49,579 nt of DNA from a virus, in the IMG/VR virus record IMGVR_UViG_3300011997_000001, positions 1 to 49,579 of that record, one strand, 5' to 3'. Within the stretch, counting starts at the first letter, position 1. The number at the start of each line of letters is the position of its first letter. The notes under the pieces are model-generated. The model was given only the letters and a program-made list of their open reading frames with translations. It was not told where the DNA came from and ran no database searches. Below are positions 29,490 to 36,839 of the stretch, one piece after another. Both the position numbers and the translations under genes were made by a program.

Positions 29490-31145
29490 TCACGCGGCCG
29501 GTGGGACGACCACAGGAGGCACCACAGGAGGCACCACAGGAGGTGGCGGCAGGATGTGACCGCCGGCCAACGCCTCAGCCGCGATCGCGTCGACCTCAGC
29601 GGTCGCGTCCTCGATCGGCAGACCGGCGCGCATCAGCATCCGCACCGCGGTGGGGGTGGAGATGGCCCGGATCGGCAGCAGGCCCGTCACGGCGGCGATC
29701 GCCGCAGGTAGGTCTGCCGGCAGTGCCGCACCCAGGTCGATGGACAGCACCGGTGTGAGCCCGGCCGGGATCTGGGTGGAGTCGTTGACCTGGGTCAGGC
29801 GCAGGGCGAACTTCAGGATCAGCGGGTACTTCACCCCGCGGACGTTCCGCAGCTCGCGGACCAAAGCCGAGGTGGGTGCGAAGCCGAGCTCGAGGGCGTA
29901 ACCGGAGGGTGCGGCGGCCACGTCGACCCGGCCGAGCAGGACCAGGGCCAGGCGGGTGTTCTGGGCCAACGTCTCCATCAGGTGGGTGGAGTACTTCAGC
30001 TGCGCATCCAGGGACTTGCTGGTGTCGACCTGGTCAGCGGAGGCACCCACGGGCAGGTTCCACTGCGCGCCCGGCCCACCATCGAGGACCGGGGAACCGG
30101 CACCCTTGACCACCGTCGCCGTGGGGGCACTGAGCTCGGAGGAGATGGACAGGTCCGTGTCGGCACCCATCAGGTCGTCCAGGATCATCGCGACCCGCAT
30201 CAGCGTGGACCGCCCGAAGTGCCGCCCGCCGGGTTCGTCGTTGGGCACGTGCACGACGGGCATGAAGTCGACCTGCAGGTCCGTGGCCGCCTTGACGACG
30301 GTGACGGCGGCCGCATCGGCCGGCAGGTTGTAGATCGTCCACCCCTGCTGGAGGCGGTCGGTGGGGATCTCGATGACCTCCATGACACACGTCCACTCGC
30401 GGGTCCCACCCCACGGCGCGGACACCGGGTGGTTGAGCTTGACCATGCGCCAGGTGGTGCGGCGCAGGATGGACCGGCCGTCGGGCTGCTCGGTCTCCCA
30501 CGCCAGGTGCACGACGGGCGGGAAGTCGTCGTCATCCCAGTCGGCGTACTCCGCGGTGTCAGCTGCGAGGAGGTCAGGAAAATAGAAGCCGGGATCGTAA
30601 ACCTTCAGCCGGGGGCGGCCTGCACCTGCTGACCATCCCAGGACGTACACGCCGTCACCGTCGGTGATCGTCGACTCTTCACCGGTGAGGAGCTTGCCGA
30701 CGAGGCGTTCCTTGGCGGCCCAGGCCTCGAGCCAGTCCCGCACCTCGACGGTCGCTGGGTTCTCGACGTCGCCCTCCTGTGTCGGGTCGGTGACCACGAT
30801 GGTCTGGTCCTCACCCAACACCAGGGCCCGGGTCGCGTCACAGATCAGCCCGGCGTGGCCGTACTCGCGCATCTTCGCCGCCTCAGACGGGTCCGAGGTC
30901 GATGGGAGCCGGCCGAGCGCGTCGAGTTCCAAACCTGCTGGGGTGCCCCACATCGCGGCGGACATGTAGTACCGGCGCACGTTGTCCACGTAGGCGGACA
31001 GGATCCGGTAGGCGGTCAGCCGGCGGGCGTCGACGTCGTCAACCCACTGAGCGACGTACAGCGGGCGGCCGATGCCGTCGTGGCCGTCACCGAGGTCGGC
31101 GATGTGCGAGAGCGGGGACCAGTGGTCGTGTAGGAACGTGCGCAA
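29490..31145 (-). CDS. Portal protein
   Basis: About 551 residues. Contains WVDDVDARRLTAYRILSAYV, YMSAAMWGTPAGLELDALGR, VIEIPTDRLQQGWTIYNLPA, and DLSISSELSAPTATVVKGAG, then SLDAQLKYSTHLMETLAQNT. These fit SPP1-type portal proteins of actinophages. A TTG at 31145 has GGAGG five bases upstream and is preferred over GTG 31178, which has no ribosome-binding site and falls in palindrome R5. The C-terminus is a PPVVPPVV repeat from a 12-base tandem repeat (29509-29544, three units). Confidence 0.87.
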   Translation of the reverse strand: MRTFLHDHWSPLSHIADLGDGHDGIGRPLYVAQWVDDVDARRLTAYRILSAYVDNVRRYYMSAAMWGTPAGLELDALGRLPSTSDPSEAAKMREYGHAGLICDATRALVLGEDQTIVVTDPTQEGDVENPATVEVRDWLEAWAAKERLVGKLLTGEESTITDGDGVYVLGWSAGAGRPRLKVYDPGFYFPDLLAADTAEYADWDDDDFPPVVHLAWETEQPDGRSILRRTTWRMVKLNHPVSAPWGGTREWTCVMEVIEIPTDRLQQGWTIYNLPADAAAVTVVKAATDLQVDFMPVVHVPNDEPGGRHFGRSTLMRVAMILDDLMGADTDLSISSELSAPTATVVKGAGSPVLDGGPGAQWNLPVGASADQVDTSKSLDAQLKYSTHLMETLAQNTRLALVLLGRVDVAAAPSGYALELGFAPTSALVRELRNVRGVKYPLILKFALRLTQVNDSTQIPAGLTPVLSIDLGAALPADLPAAIAAVTGLLPIRAISTPTAVRMLMRAGLPIEDATAEVDAIAAEALAGGHILPPPPVVPPVVPPVVVPPAA

Positions 31146-31163
31146 GAGGGCCTCCGTCGTCGT

Positions 31164-31200
31164 TGTGCCGTGTGGCACGCCACAAGGGACACCGTAGCGG
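31164..31200 (-). promoter_or_regulatory. Late-gap palindromic element R5
   Basis: Leftward: CCGCTACGGTGTCCC then TTGTGGCGTGCCACACGGC then ACAACGACG. TGTGGCGTGCCACA is a compact palindrome related to GTGGCGTGTCACA of R2/R3. CCGCTACGG also resembles the half-site of operator A. It lies just before the portal TTG start. Confidence 0.5.
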
Positions 31201-31286
31201 GCTACTCAGCGCAGAGGATTCGGGCACGCGGTAGGAGATAACCCAGCCTTGATGCCGCGAGGGCTTCAGCGGACTGGGTGTTCACG

Positions 31287-31361
31287 TGGCAGGAGTGGGA
31301 TTCGAACCCACGACCTCCGGCTTATGGGGCCGGCGAGCTGACCGAACTGCTCTACCCTGCT
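31287..31361 (-). tRNA. tRNA-Met(CAU), initiator-like
   Basis: A 75-nt cloverleaf: acceptor AGCAGGG/TCCTGCC, D-arm GAGC/GCTC, anticodon stem CCGGC/GCCGG with loop CCCATAA (anticodon CAT), variable AGGTC, T-arm GTGGG-TTCGAAT-CCCAC, discriminator A. CCA is not encoded. Initiator hallmarks: A1-C72 mismatch, A11:T24 pair, G-C-only pairs at 29-31/39-41. C33 replaces the universal U33. A GCTGGT/ACCAGC inverted repeat lies at the 5' end (31359-31380). It is in the gap between terminase and portal and is transcribed with them. Confidence 0.85.
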
Positions 31362-31407
31362 GGTCACCAACGTAACCAGCAGTCCCGATAGTGGCGCCCG
31401 GACACGC

Positions 31408-32889
31408 CTAGCGTCGACCAGCTGCCCGACGACGCGTCGCAGCCTGCTGGCGGGCCGCACCGACCCCAGCATCAGCATGCTTGGGCAAGAACAGGGCGGT
31501 GAGCACGTGAACAGCAGCGTCGATGCGGTCTGGACTGTCACCCACCCCGGTCCATGCCGTCATCTGACCCTCGAGCGCAGCCAGGCGAGTAGTGCCGTCA
31601 GCTGCGTGACGCACCCGGCCCACCTCGTACAGTGCAGCCACAGATTCGGCGCGGATCCGCTTCGACCGCGACGCGTGCACCCGAGTGACCGGTGGGGCGA
31701 TGATCGGCCGCCACGACGGGTGCAGACGCAGGTAGGACGCCACTGCGGTGGGCCACGACGTCTGTAGGACGGTCAGGACCATCTCTCCACCCTGGTTGTC
31801 CTCGATGACGACCCCAGTCGCGTTCCAGTCGAACACCGCGTGCCAGACGGCGACACCCCACTCGGTCGGCGTGCCTCGTAGGGTGCGGTCGTCGACAATC
31901 CAGCCGGTGCCTTCGGTGTCCATCGCGCCGACGACGATCCCGGTCTCGTCTGACGTCGCCTTGGACGTGACTGCGGGGTCGACACCGACCAGCACGGAAC
32001 TCCACTTGTGCATGCTGTCGCCGGTGCGGCCGCGGAATGCGCTGATCCACGACTCCTGCCACACAGTGCCCTCAGCGGGGGTGGGTCGTTGCTGGTAGAG
32101 CGCAGCCCACGTCCGGGCTGGCAGTGCGGCTTTGATCTTCTCCCACTGCGTGACAGTGCGCCGGCGCGCGGAGGCCATGAACTCACCCAGCTGGCGTCCG
32201 AGCGGGTCATCTGCGGGGTCCAGGGCTTCAGCCTGGGCGGGGATGCTGATGAGCTTCCACCGGGCTGCGTCCTCCTGCTGCAGGAGCCACCCGGCCAGGT
32301 CGTCCGGGTGCCAGCGCGTCTGGATCAGCACCACCGGGGCGCCGGGGGCGAGACGGGTGGATCCGGTGTCGGTCCACCAGTCGATGACGTTGCCGCGGAT
32401 CGTGGGGGAGTCCGCGTCGGCCCGGTCCTTGATCGGGTCGTCGATGATCAGCAGATCCACGGGCCGGCCGGTCAGTGCGCCACCGATACCGGCGGTGTAC
32501 ACCCCGCCTTCGTGGCCGTCGAGCTGCCACTCGTGCTGGGCGGCGAGGTCGTCGCGGATCCGCAGACCGAGGGCTTTGCCGTGCTGGGTGATGGTGTCCC
32601 GGACGGCGCGGCCCCAACGCCGGGCGATGTTGGACTCGTAGGAGATGATCGCGATGCGGGTGTCTGGGTTGCGGTGCAGCAGCCACAGCGGGAACCACTT
32701 CGAGCAGCGAAAACTTTTGCCCTCCTGGGGAGCGACGCAGATGATCAGCCGCGCATCAGGGGTGGTGGCGGCTTCGACGAGTGCGGCGTCGATCAGGTCC
32801 AAGGCGGGGGTTTGGATGGTGCGGGGGTCGAGCTTGACGGCGAGGTCTCCGGGGGTTGCGTAGGCGGCGCGCCAGTTCGGGTCGAACAT
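31408..32889 (-). CDS. terL: Terminase large subunit
   Basis: 493 residues. ATPase: Walker-A-like APQEGKS at residues 53-59, Walker B DLLIIDDP near 145-152, coupling motif APGAPVVLIQTRWHPDD. Nuclease (RNase H fold): VGVDPAV (D304), VIEDNQGG (E363/D364) and DRIDAAVH (D457). It pumps DNA into the prohead through the portal and cuts the concatemer. ATG 32889. Walker A lacks the usual G/A-x4-GK[ST] second glycine spacing but fits viral terminases. Confidence 0.95.
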   Translation of the reverse strand: MFDPNWRAAYATPGDLAVKLDPRTIQTPALDLIDAALVEAATTPDARLIICVAPQEGKSFRCSKWFPLWLLHRNPDTRIAIISYESNIARRWGRAVRDTITQHGKALGLRIRDDLAAQHEWQLDGHEGGVYTAGIGGALTGRPVDLLIIDDPIKDRADADSPTIRGNVIDWWTDTGSTRLAPGAPVVLIQTRWHPDDLAGWLLQQEDAARWKLISIPAQAEALDPADDPLGRQLGEFMASARRRTVTQWEKIKAALPARTWAALYQQRPTPAEGTVWQESWISAFRGRTGDSMHKWSSVLVGVDPAVTSKATSDETGIVVGAMDTEGTGWIVDDRTLRGTPTEWGVAVWHAVFDWNATGVVIEDNQGGEMVLTVLQTSWPTAVASYLRLHPSWRPIIAPPVTRVHASRSKRIRAESVAALYEVGRVRHAADGTTRLAALEGQMTAWTGVGDSPDRIDAAVHVLTALFLPKHADAGVGAARQQAATRRRAAGRR

Positions 32890-32956
32890 GCGCGCTGCTT
32901 GCTCGAGGAACCCGGTGGTCAGGGCTACTCCAGCCGGGACGGTGCGATGAGGGTGG

Positions 32957-33040
32957 TCACGAGGAGAAGGCGATCGCGAATGCGTATCCGAGGAGGAAGA
33001 GGATCAGTATCCAACAGCCGATGAACAGTAGAGATCTCAT
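32957..33040 (-). CDS. Tiny single-span membrane peptide, 27 aa
   Basis: ATG 33040 overlaps the upstream stop (ATGA) and TGA is at 32957. Sequence MRSLLFIGCWILILFLLGYA then FAIAFSS is almost wholly one hydrophobic helix. The overlap and composition argue for a real gene. A similar micro-membrane protein is at 47976. Function unknown. Confidence 0.6.
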   Translation of the reverse strand: MRSLLFIGCWILILFLLGYAFAIAFSS

Positions 33041-33345
33041 GGCTTCCACTCCTCGCCACGTGCCCGGCGAGCCAGCGACTCTCGGACCGCGACCCAGTCA
33101 ACAGGGAAGGGGGTCGACCGGTAGTAGAGCTCCCACGCCTTGATGACCTCCTGAACCTGCCCCTCTGTCAGGCCCATGGCTTGGCCGTGGCGGTGGGTTT
33201 GGCCGATTTGCATACGGATGCGGCGGCTCTCGTGCGTCTCGAACATCTCCGCTACTGACATGCCACCACTTAGGAGTGTGAGGTTCTTCCTGATGAGCTC
33301 GGAGGCCTGCGCGATAGACAAGCCAGTGATCTTCATGCCGCTCAT
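33037..33345 (-). CDS. Hypothetical protein, 102 aa
   Basis: Helical DNA-binding look: ITGLSIAQASELIRKNLTLL, then SVAEMFETHESRRIRMQIGQ, then GLTEGQVQEVIKAWELYYRS. ATG 33345 overlaps the small terminase stop. Placed between the two terminase subunits, it may assist packaging; this is inference. Confidence 0.65.
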   Translation of the reverse strand: MSGMKITGLSIAQASELIRKNLTLLSGGMSVAEMFETHESRRIRMQIGQTHRHGQAMGLTEGQVQEVIKAWELYYRSTPFPVDWVAVRESLARRARGEEWKP

Positions 33346-34091
33346 GCTGCACCACCAGCGATCGCACGGAGGTGTCTCGGGACGATGTCGCCGACCCGGG
33401 CGGTCTGCTCCGGGGTCAGGTTCAGATCATCCAGGATCCGCCTGATCGCCTCAGCGACCAGGGCGCCCTGTTGCTCGGCGAGCTGGACGCGGCGTTCTTC
33501 GATGCCGGCGCGGATCGCCTCGGAGCAGACTTTGATGAGGCGGTCGCGTTCGCGGGAGTACAGCTCGTACCAGGCGTTGGGTCCGGCGCGGTCGACGGTG
33601 GTTTTGCCCCAGTCGTCGCCGCCGGTCTTGGACTTGAACTCGACTTGGCCCCAGATGAGGGCGTGGCCGCCGGGTCGTTCGATGGTGACCGGCTCACCGT
33701 CCTCATCTCCGGTGATGACTGTGTCCTGGGAGGCGCGGTCTTCGAGCTCCTGGACCTTGGACCTGAGCCATTGGACGTGGACATACGTCCAGGTGACCTC
33801 TTCGAGGAGCGCTTCGGTGGGGGAGATGTTCAGGCCGTCGAAGCGGACCCCGAGGGTCTTGCAGGCGCGGATCTTCGCGGCGTCGGCCTCTTGCTGGGCG
33901 ATGACCTTGGCGGCTTTCCTCTTGGCGTCGGTCGCTCGTCCACCATGGGTTGCGCACACTTTCTGGCCGCGCATCGCGGGTCGACCGCAGGGCAGGGCGC
34001 GGTTGTTGTGCGCGACGCATTTGGGGTGGATGAGGTCGCACTTGGTGCAGGTGCCGTCGGGGCGGAGTTTCGCGCGGGGTTTGGAGGGCAT
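33342..34091 (-). CDS. Small terminase subunit candidate
   Basis: 249 residues. N-terminal cysteine/histidine part (CTKCDLIHPKCVAHN, CGRPAMRGQKVCATHGG) resembles a zinc knuckle seen in terminase-associated proteins. The rest is helical with a coiled coil (LEEVTWTYVHVQWLRSKVQE, RAGIEERRVQLAEQQGALVA) and a C-terminal LNLTPEQTARVGDIVPRHLR. ATG 34091 overlaps the previous stop. It is two small genes upstream of TerL. I call it TerS by position and pattern; an alternative is a DNA-binding accessory. Confidence 0.7.
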   Translation of the reverse strand: MPSKPRAKLRPDGTCTKCDLIHPKCVAHNNRALPCGRPAMRGQKVCATHGGRATDAKRKAAKVIAQQEADAAKIRACKTLGVRFDGLNISPTEALLEEVTWTYVHVQWLRSKVQELEDRASQDTVITGDEDGEPVTIERPGGHALIWGQVEFKSKTGGDDWGKTTVDRAGPNAWYELYSRERDRLIKVCSEAIRAGIEERRVQLAEQQGALVAEAIRRILDDLNLTPEQTARVGDIVPRHLRAIAGGAA

Positions 34092-34252
34092 CAGCGGGCC
34101 TTCGTGGTGGCGTGTTCGCGGTTGAAATGCGTGTAGAAAGCGGCCTGTCCGCCTCGCTCGTGGACGTTGGGCACGCACACCATGCAGGTCCACCAGCCCA
34201 GCGGCAGCACGCCCCGGTACGCGTCTTGCGGGGTGCTCGTGGACGGGCTCAT
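34091..34252 (-). CDS. C2H2 zinc-finger-like small protein, 53 aa
   Basis: ATG 34252 overlaps the upstream stop (ATGA). WWTCMVCVPNVHERGGQAAF then YTHFNREHATTK gives C-x2-C-x15-H-x4-H, a classic C2H2 finger. It overlaps the small terminase start. Likely nucleic-acid or protein binding. Confidence 0.7.
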   Translation of the reverse strand: MSPSTSTPQDAYRGVLPLGWWTCMVCVPNVHERGGQAAFYTHFNREHATTKAR

Positions 34253-34521
34253 GTGGTGGCTCTGCGGTGGTGTGGTCCGGCTTGGTTGATTGAGCACGGG
34301 CATCGGGCGGGGACATCATGCTCGTTACACCACGCTTCGCCGGTGCAGTTCTGATGCTTGCCTTGCTCGCAGTCAGGGCAGTCGCGGATGCTCGACAGGT
34401 GCTTGGCTGCCCGGACGATGACGGCCAGGGCGTCGATCTCTTCGGGGCCCATCGCACAACCGCCGTGGACGCGGATGATCTCGCCGTCGACCTCGACGGG
34501 TCGGCACGTGTCGGCGCTCAT
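34249..34521 (-). CDS. Cysteine-rich small protein, 90 aa
   Basis: VHGGCAMGPEEIDALAVIVR is followed by CPDCEQGKHQNCTGEAWCNE then HDVPARCPCS: eight cysteines/histidines in 40 residues that could bind two zinc ions. ATG 34521 abuts the previous stop by one base. No family name. Confidence 0.7.
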   Translation of the reverse strand: MSADTCRPVEVDGEIIRVHGGCAMGPEEIDALAVIVRAAKHLSSIRDCPDCEQGKHQNCTGEAWCNEHDVPARCPCSINQAGPHHRRATT

Positions 34522-34811
34522 TAGTCGTCGCCCCGTTCGAGGAGCGCGTCATCGCGGCGGTCTTGTTCGCAACCCAGGTTGGCGCACCCTTGCTGGTGGC
34601 ATGCCTCGTGGGCGGGGCCGTCTCCGCAGTCGGCGACAGCGTCGTGTTCGGTGCAGACCACGCCGTCGCAGAGGTGGCAGACCAACCGGCCATCGCACTC
34701 GTAGGCGAGGTCGGTGTCGGTCTGCTCGTAGAAACCGAGGCAGGAGGTGCCGGGGTCGTCGCCCAGCTCACGAACCAGCGGCGGTTCCAGAGACAGGTCG
34801 TAGAGGCTCAT
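34521..34811 (-). CDS. Cysteine-rich small protein, 96 aa
   Basis: SLEPPLVRELGDDPGTSCLG, then CDGRLVCHLCDGVVCTEHD and HEACHQQGCANLGCEQDRRD. Ten cysteines and three histidines suggest two zinc sites (treble-clef-like). ATG 34811. Part of the zinc micro-protein series. Confidence 0.7.
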   Translation of the reverse strand: MSLYDLSLEPPLVRELGDDPGTSCLGFYEQTDTDLAYECDGRLVCHLCDGVVCTEHDAVADCGDGPAHEACHQQGCANLGCEQDRRDDALLERGDD

Positions 34812-34996
34812 GCTGCGTCACCGCGTCGGGTGCCGTGGGTCCACGCCCCGGTCTGGGCGATGGCGGCGCCGCATTTGCAACGCAACCAGTCACAGACCTG
34901 GTTGGTGTCGGGGCAGTGGGGTTTGCTGGTGTCGGCCAGGAGGTGTTGGCAGTCGGGGCAGCGCGACGGGAACTGACGCTCCGGAGGGGTGGTCAT
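34808..34996 (-). CDS. Zinc-ribbon small protein, 62 aa
   Basis: ATG 34996 overlaps the upstream stop. FPSRCPDCQHLLADTSKPHC, then CDWLRCKCGAAIAQTG gives CxxC...C...CxC, a zinc ribbon. No further function visible. Confidence 0.68.
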   Translation of the reverse strand: MTTPPERQFPSRCPDCQHLLADTSKPHCPDTNQVCDWLRCKCGAAIAQTGAWTHGTRRGDAA

Positions 34997-35202
34997 GGCA
35001 GGCATCTCTTGCAGGTGGGGAGGGCGATCGCGCGGTCGGTCTCGTCCTGGGTGCCAGTGCCGCGCCATGAGCAGCACCAGGACGCGCTCAGTCCGCACAG
35101 GGCGGCGCTGGGGTCGTTCGGGCTTTTCAGCGGGTCCAGGATGTGTGCGACACGGCCTCTGGGCAGGTAGACGCGCGTGCCATCCAGCTGGGGGGTGGTC
35201 AT
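34993..35202 (-). CDS. Small protein with C-terminal cysteines, 69 aa
   Basis: ATG 35202 overlaps the upstream stop. MTTPQLDGTRVYLPRGRVAH, then AALCGLSASWCCSW and ALPTCKRCLP. CKRC at the end with earlier CC may bind zinc. This resembles small actinophage proteins ending in PTCKRCL. Confidence 0.68.
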   Translation of the reverse strand: MTTPQLDGTRVYLPRGRVAHILDPLKSPNDPSAALCGLSASWCCSWRGTGTQDETDRAIALPTCKRCLP

Positions 35203-35588
35203 GCTGGCCTCTTGGTGGTGACTGCGCCGGACCCGTGCTGGGTGCGGTGCTTGGCCATGTACTCGCCCAGGGCGGCGGCGTGCCAGGCCTTGAGTAGGCC
35301 CCAGAGGCGCCTCATGATGCACCGTCGCGGCGTGTGAGTCGGGCCAACGTCGCGGCGTGGAATAGTAAGGCTGTCCAGTGCAGCGTGAGTGCCAGGGAAC
35401 ATCTCAGGCGGTTCCGGCTCCACCTTTCTCATCTCTCCGTCCCAACCGGAGAGCGCGTTGAGCCATGCTGCGAACGCGGCCGGCTCCTCGCCGGGCTTGA
35501 TGCCGGCGCTGTCGCAGTAGTGGTCGAAGTCAGCGAATCTGCCTTGGTGGCAATCGCCTGCGCATCTCGGCTCGAACGCGGTAATCAT
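35199..35588 (-). CDS. Hypothetical protein, 129 aa
   Basis: ATG 35588 overlaps the upstream stop (ATGA). N-terminal CAGDCHQGRFADFDHYCDSA, then AFAAWLNALSGWDGEMRK; the last 40 residues are basic (RRLWGLLKAWHAAALGEYMA, KHRTQHG) and could be a separate small gene from ATG near 35316. Function unknown. Confidence 0.55.
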   Translation of the reverse strand: MITAFEPRCAGDCHQGRFADFDHYCDSAGIKPGEEPAAFAAWLNALSGWDGEMRKVEPEPPEMFPGTHAALDSLTIPRRDVGPTHTPRRCIMRRLWGLLKAWHAAALGEYMAKHRTQHGSGAVTTKRPA

Positions 35589-35740
35589 GCGGCACGTTCC
35601 GTCTCGGTGCGAGGGCGGACGACCAGGACATGGAAGCCACGGGACGTCATCTCGTCGGCGTAGACGGCAGCCTGGGTCGCGGACAGGCCGGAGCGGGCCT
35701 TGACCTGCACGCCGTGCTCGTAGACCTCGACGCGGGTCAT
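35585..35740 (-). CDS. Hypothetical protein, 51 aa
   Basis: ATG 35740 and TGA at 35585, both overlapping neighbours by four bases. MTRVEVYEHGVQVKARSGLS, then VYADEMTSRGFHVLVVRP: a small alpha/beta fold. Unknown function. Confidence 0.65.
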   Translation of the reverse strand: MTRVEVYEHGVQVKARSGLSATQAAVYADEMTSRGFHVLVVRPRTETERAA

Positions 35741-35892
35741 TCCGCGTGCCTTGCTGCGTCTGCGATGTCACCGAGGGTTTCGTCGATCTCGCCGAGCTCC
35801 GTGGCAAACCTGGAGATGTCGCCAGCCTTCTGCAACTGGGCGATGCTCGCCAGGATGGACTGGAGGTAGGCCTCGGCGCTGTCGCTGCTCAT
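35737..35892 (-). CDS. Hypothetical helical protein, 51 aa
   Basis: ATG 35892, TGA 35737, ATGA overlaps at both ends. Acidic amphipathic helices: SAEAYLQSILASIAQLQKAG, then ELGEIDETLGDIADAARHAE. Could be a helical bundle or small inhibitor; no family. Confidence 0.65.
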   Translation of the reverse strand: MSSDSAEAYLQSILASIAQLQKAGDISRFATELGEIDETLGDIADAARHAE

Positions 35893-36107
35893 GCTGCGAC
35901 CTCGTCGAGCACGCGCCGCAGGGACTCGACAGCGCGAGGAGTGAAGTTGATGCCGAGCTGGTTGCCGGTGTCCGCGTCGAACAGGGACACGTAGAAGGTG
36001 TCCTTGTCGACGCCGATGGCGCCTGCGTAGGTGCCGCTGGCGGTGATGCGGTGAATCTCACGTTGGTGGGCGGACGTCTTGCGGTGTCGGCCTGCGTAAG
36101 CGGTCAT
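35889..36107 (-). CDS. Hypothetical protein, 72 aa, first gene after operator D
   Basis: ATG 36107 with AAGAGG upstream. HQREIHRITASGTYAGAIGV, then DTFYVSLFDADTGNQLGINF, then TPRAVESLRRVLDEVAA. A small alpha/beta protein. It heads a tightly overlapping run of genes that continues to the terminase and is preceded by operator D. Confidence 0.7.
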   Translation of the reverse strand: MTAYAGRHRKTSAHQREIHRITASGTYAGAIGVDKDTFYVSLFDADTGNQLGINFTPRAVESLRRVLDEVAA

Positions 36108-36189
36108 AGTGTGCCTCTTTCCATGGGCCTCACCTGTCGGGCGGACAATGTGGGGCGGTGGTCCCAGACGCCTGGGTGCCTGCCCAGCA

Positions 36190-36226
36190 TAGCGGACAAG
36201 TGCGCTACGTAGCGGGTTTTCGACAC
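36190..36226. promoter_or_regulatory. Operator-like element, site D
   Basis: TAGCGGACAAGTGCGCTACG then TAGCGGGTTTTCGACAC. Shares TAGCGGA(C/T)AAGTGCGCTACGTAGCG with site E. On the leftward strand TATGCT, a TAnnnT -10-like box, follows directly. Sits in the gap 36108-36231 before the operon starting at 36107. Confidence 0.7.
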
Positions 36227-36231
36227 GGGCA

Positions 36232-36471
36232 TTATTGCCTGCTGAACAACACGTTCTTAAGGCAGTCCACCCCGAACTGCAACAAGCCCAGATCACACCA
36301 CCTCGGGGTGTGGTTCGACGCGTACATCCGCACGTAAGGCGCCCCGTCGATGCCCACAGACTCGACAACGAGGACCCACCCGGTGATCAGGCCCTTCTCC
36401 GCCGGTTCGTCAGCGTGGTCTTGCAGGGTCTTGGCGATCGCCGCTTCAAGGGCCGCGGCCTGCCCGCTCAC
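36232..36471 (-). CDS. Hypothetical protein, 79 aa
   Basis: GTG 36471 overlaps the upstream stop (GTGA). ALEAAIAKTLQDHADEPAEK, then GWVLVVESVGIDGAPYVRMY, then WCDLGLLQFGVDCLKNVLF. Looks like a small phage protein with an N-terminal helix and a sheet; no function. Confidence 0.68.
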   Translation of the reverse strand: MSGQAAALEAAIAKTLQDHADEPAEKGLITGWVLVVESVGIDGAPYVRMYASNHTPRWCDLGLLQFGVDCLKNVLFSRQ

Positions 36472-36788
36472 AGCTGGACCTGGTCGTCGTCGTCCTCTTC
36501 AGTGTCGGTGGGGGAGCTGGCGTACTCGTCGTGCAGGTCCTGGTCAGCTAGTGCCTCAATGCCGTGCTGGGCGAGGCCACGGGCTCGGTAGTCGGGCATG
36601 TACCCGTCTCGGAGCAGGACCCCTTCGTCGCTGGTGGTGTCGCCTGCGGTGTCCCACGTTTGGGCGGACAGGATGACGATGTAGTCGGTGACGATGGCGT
36701 CCGGCGCGAAGCCGTATTGGATGGCGGCGGCTTGGACGGCGACGGTCAGTGCCGCGTCCGCCTGTACCTGCTCGGGCGTCCTCCCCAT
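36468..36788 (-). CDS. Hypothetical acidic protein, 106 aa
   Basis: ATG 36788. ALTVAVQAAAIQYGFAPDAI, VTDYIVILSAQTWDTAGDTT, LAQHGIEALADQDLHDEYAS and an acidic tail TEEDDDDQVQL. It follows palindromic element R6. The acidic tail might mimic nucleic acid, but it is short. Confidence 0.68.
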   Translation of the reverse strand: MGRTPEQVQADAALTVAVQAAAIQYGFAPDAIVTDYIVILSAQTWDTAGDTTSDEGVLLRDGYMPDYRARGLAQHGIEALADQDLHDEYASSPTDTEEDDDDQVQL

Positions 36789-36799
36789 GGGCTCAGTCT

Positions 36800-36835
36800 C
36801 TGACTGTGGCGTGTGGGGTGCGTGGTGCCACACCG
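36800..36835 (-). promoter_or_regulatory. Palindromic element R6 (early region)
   Basis: Leftward: GGTGTGGCACCACGCACCCC then ACACGCCACAGTC. GTGGC..CACGC..CCCCAC..GCCAC follows the R2 pattern. It is the only R element in the early region and lies in the 51-base gap before the gene at 36788. Confidence 0.45.
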
Positions 36836-36839
36836 GAGG

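Noticed and set aside
29509-29544. Three rightward AGGAGG sequences as ribosome-binding sites
   Set aside because: No rightward gene follows; they are the complement of the portal protein's Pro/Val repeat codons.
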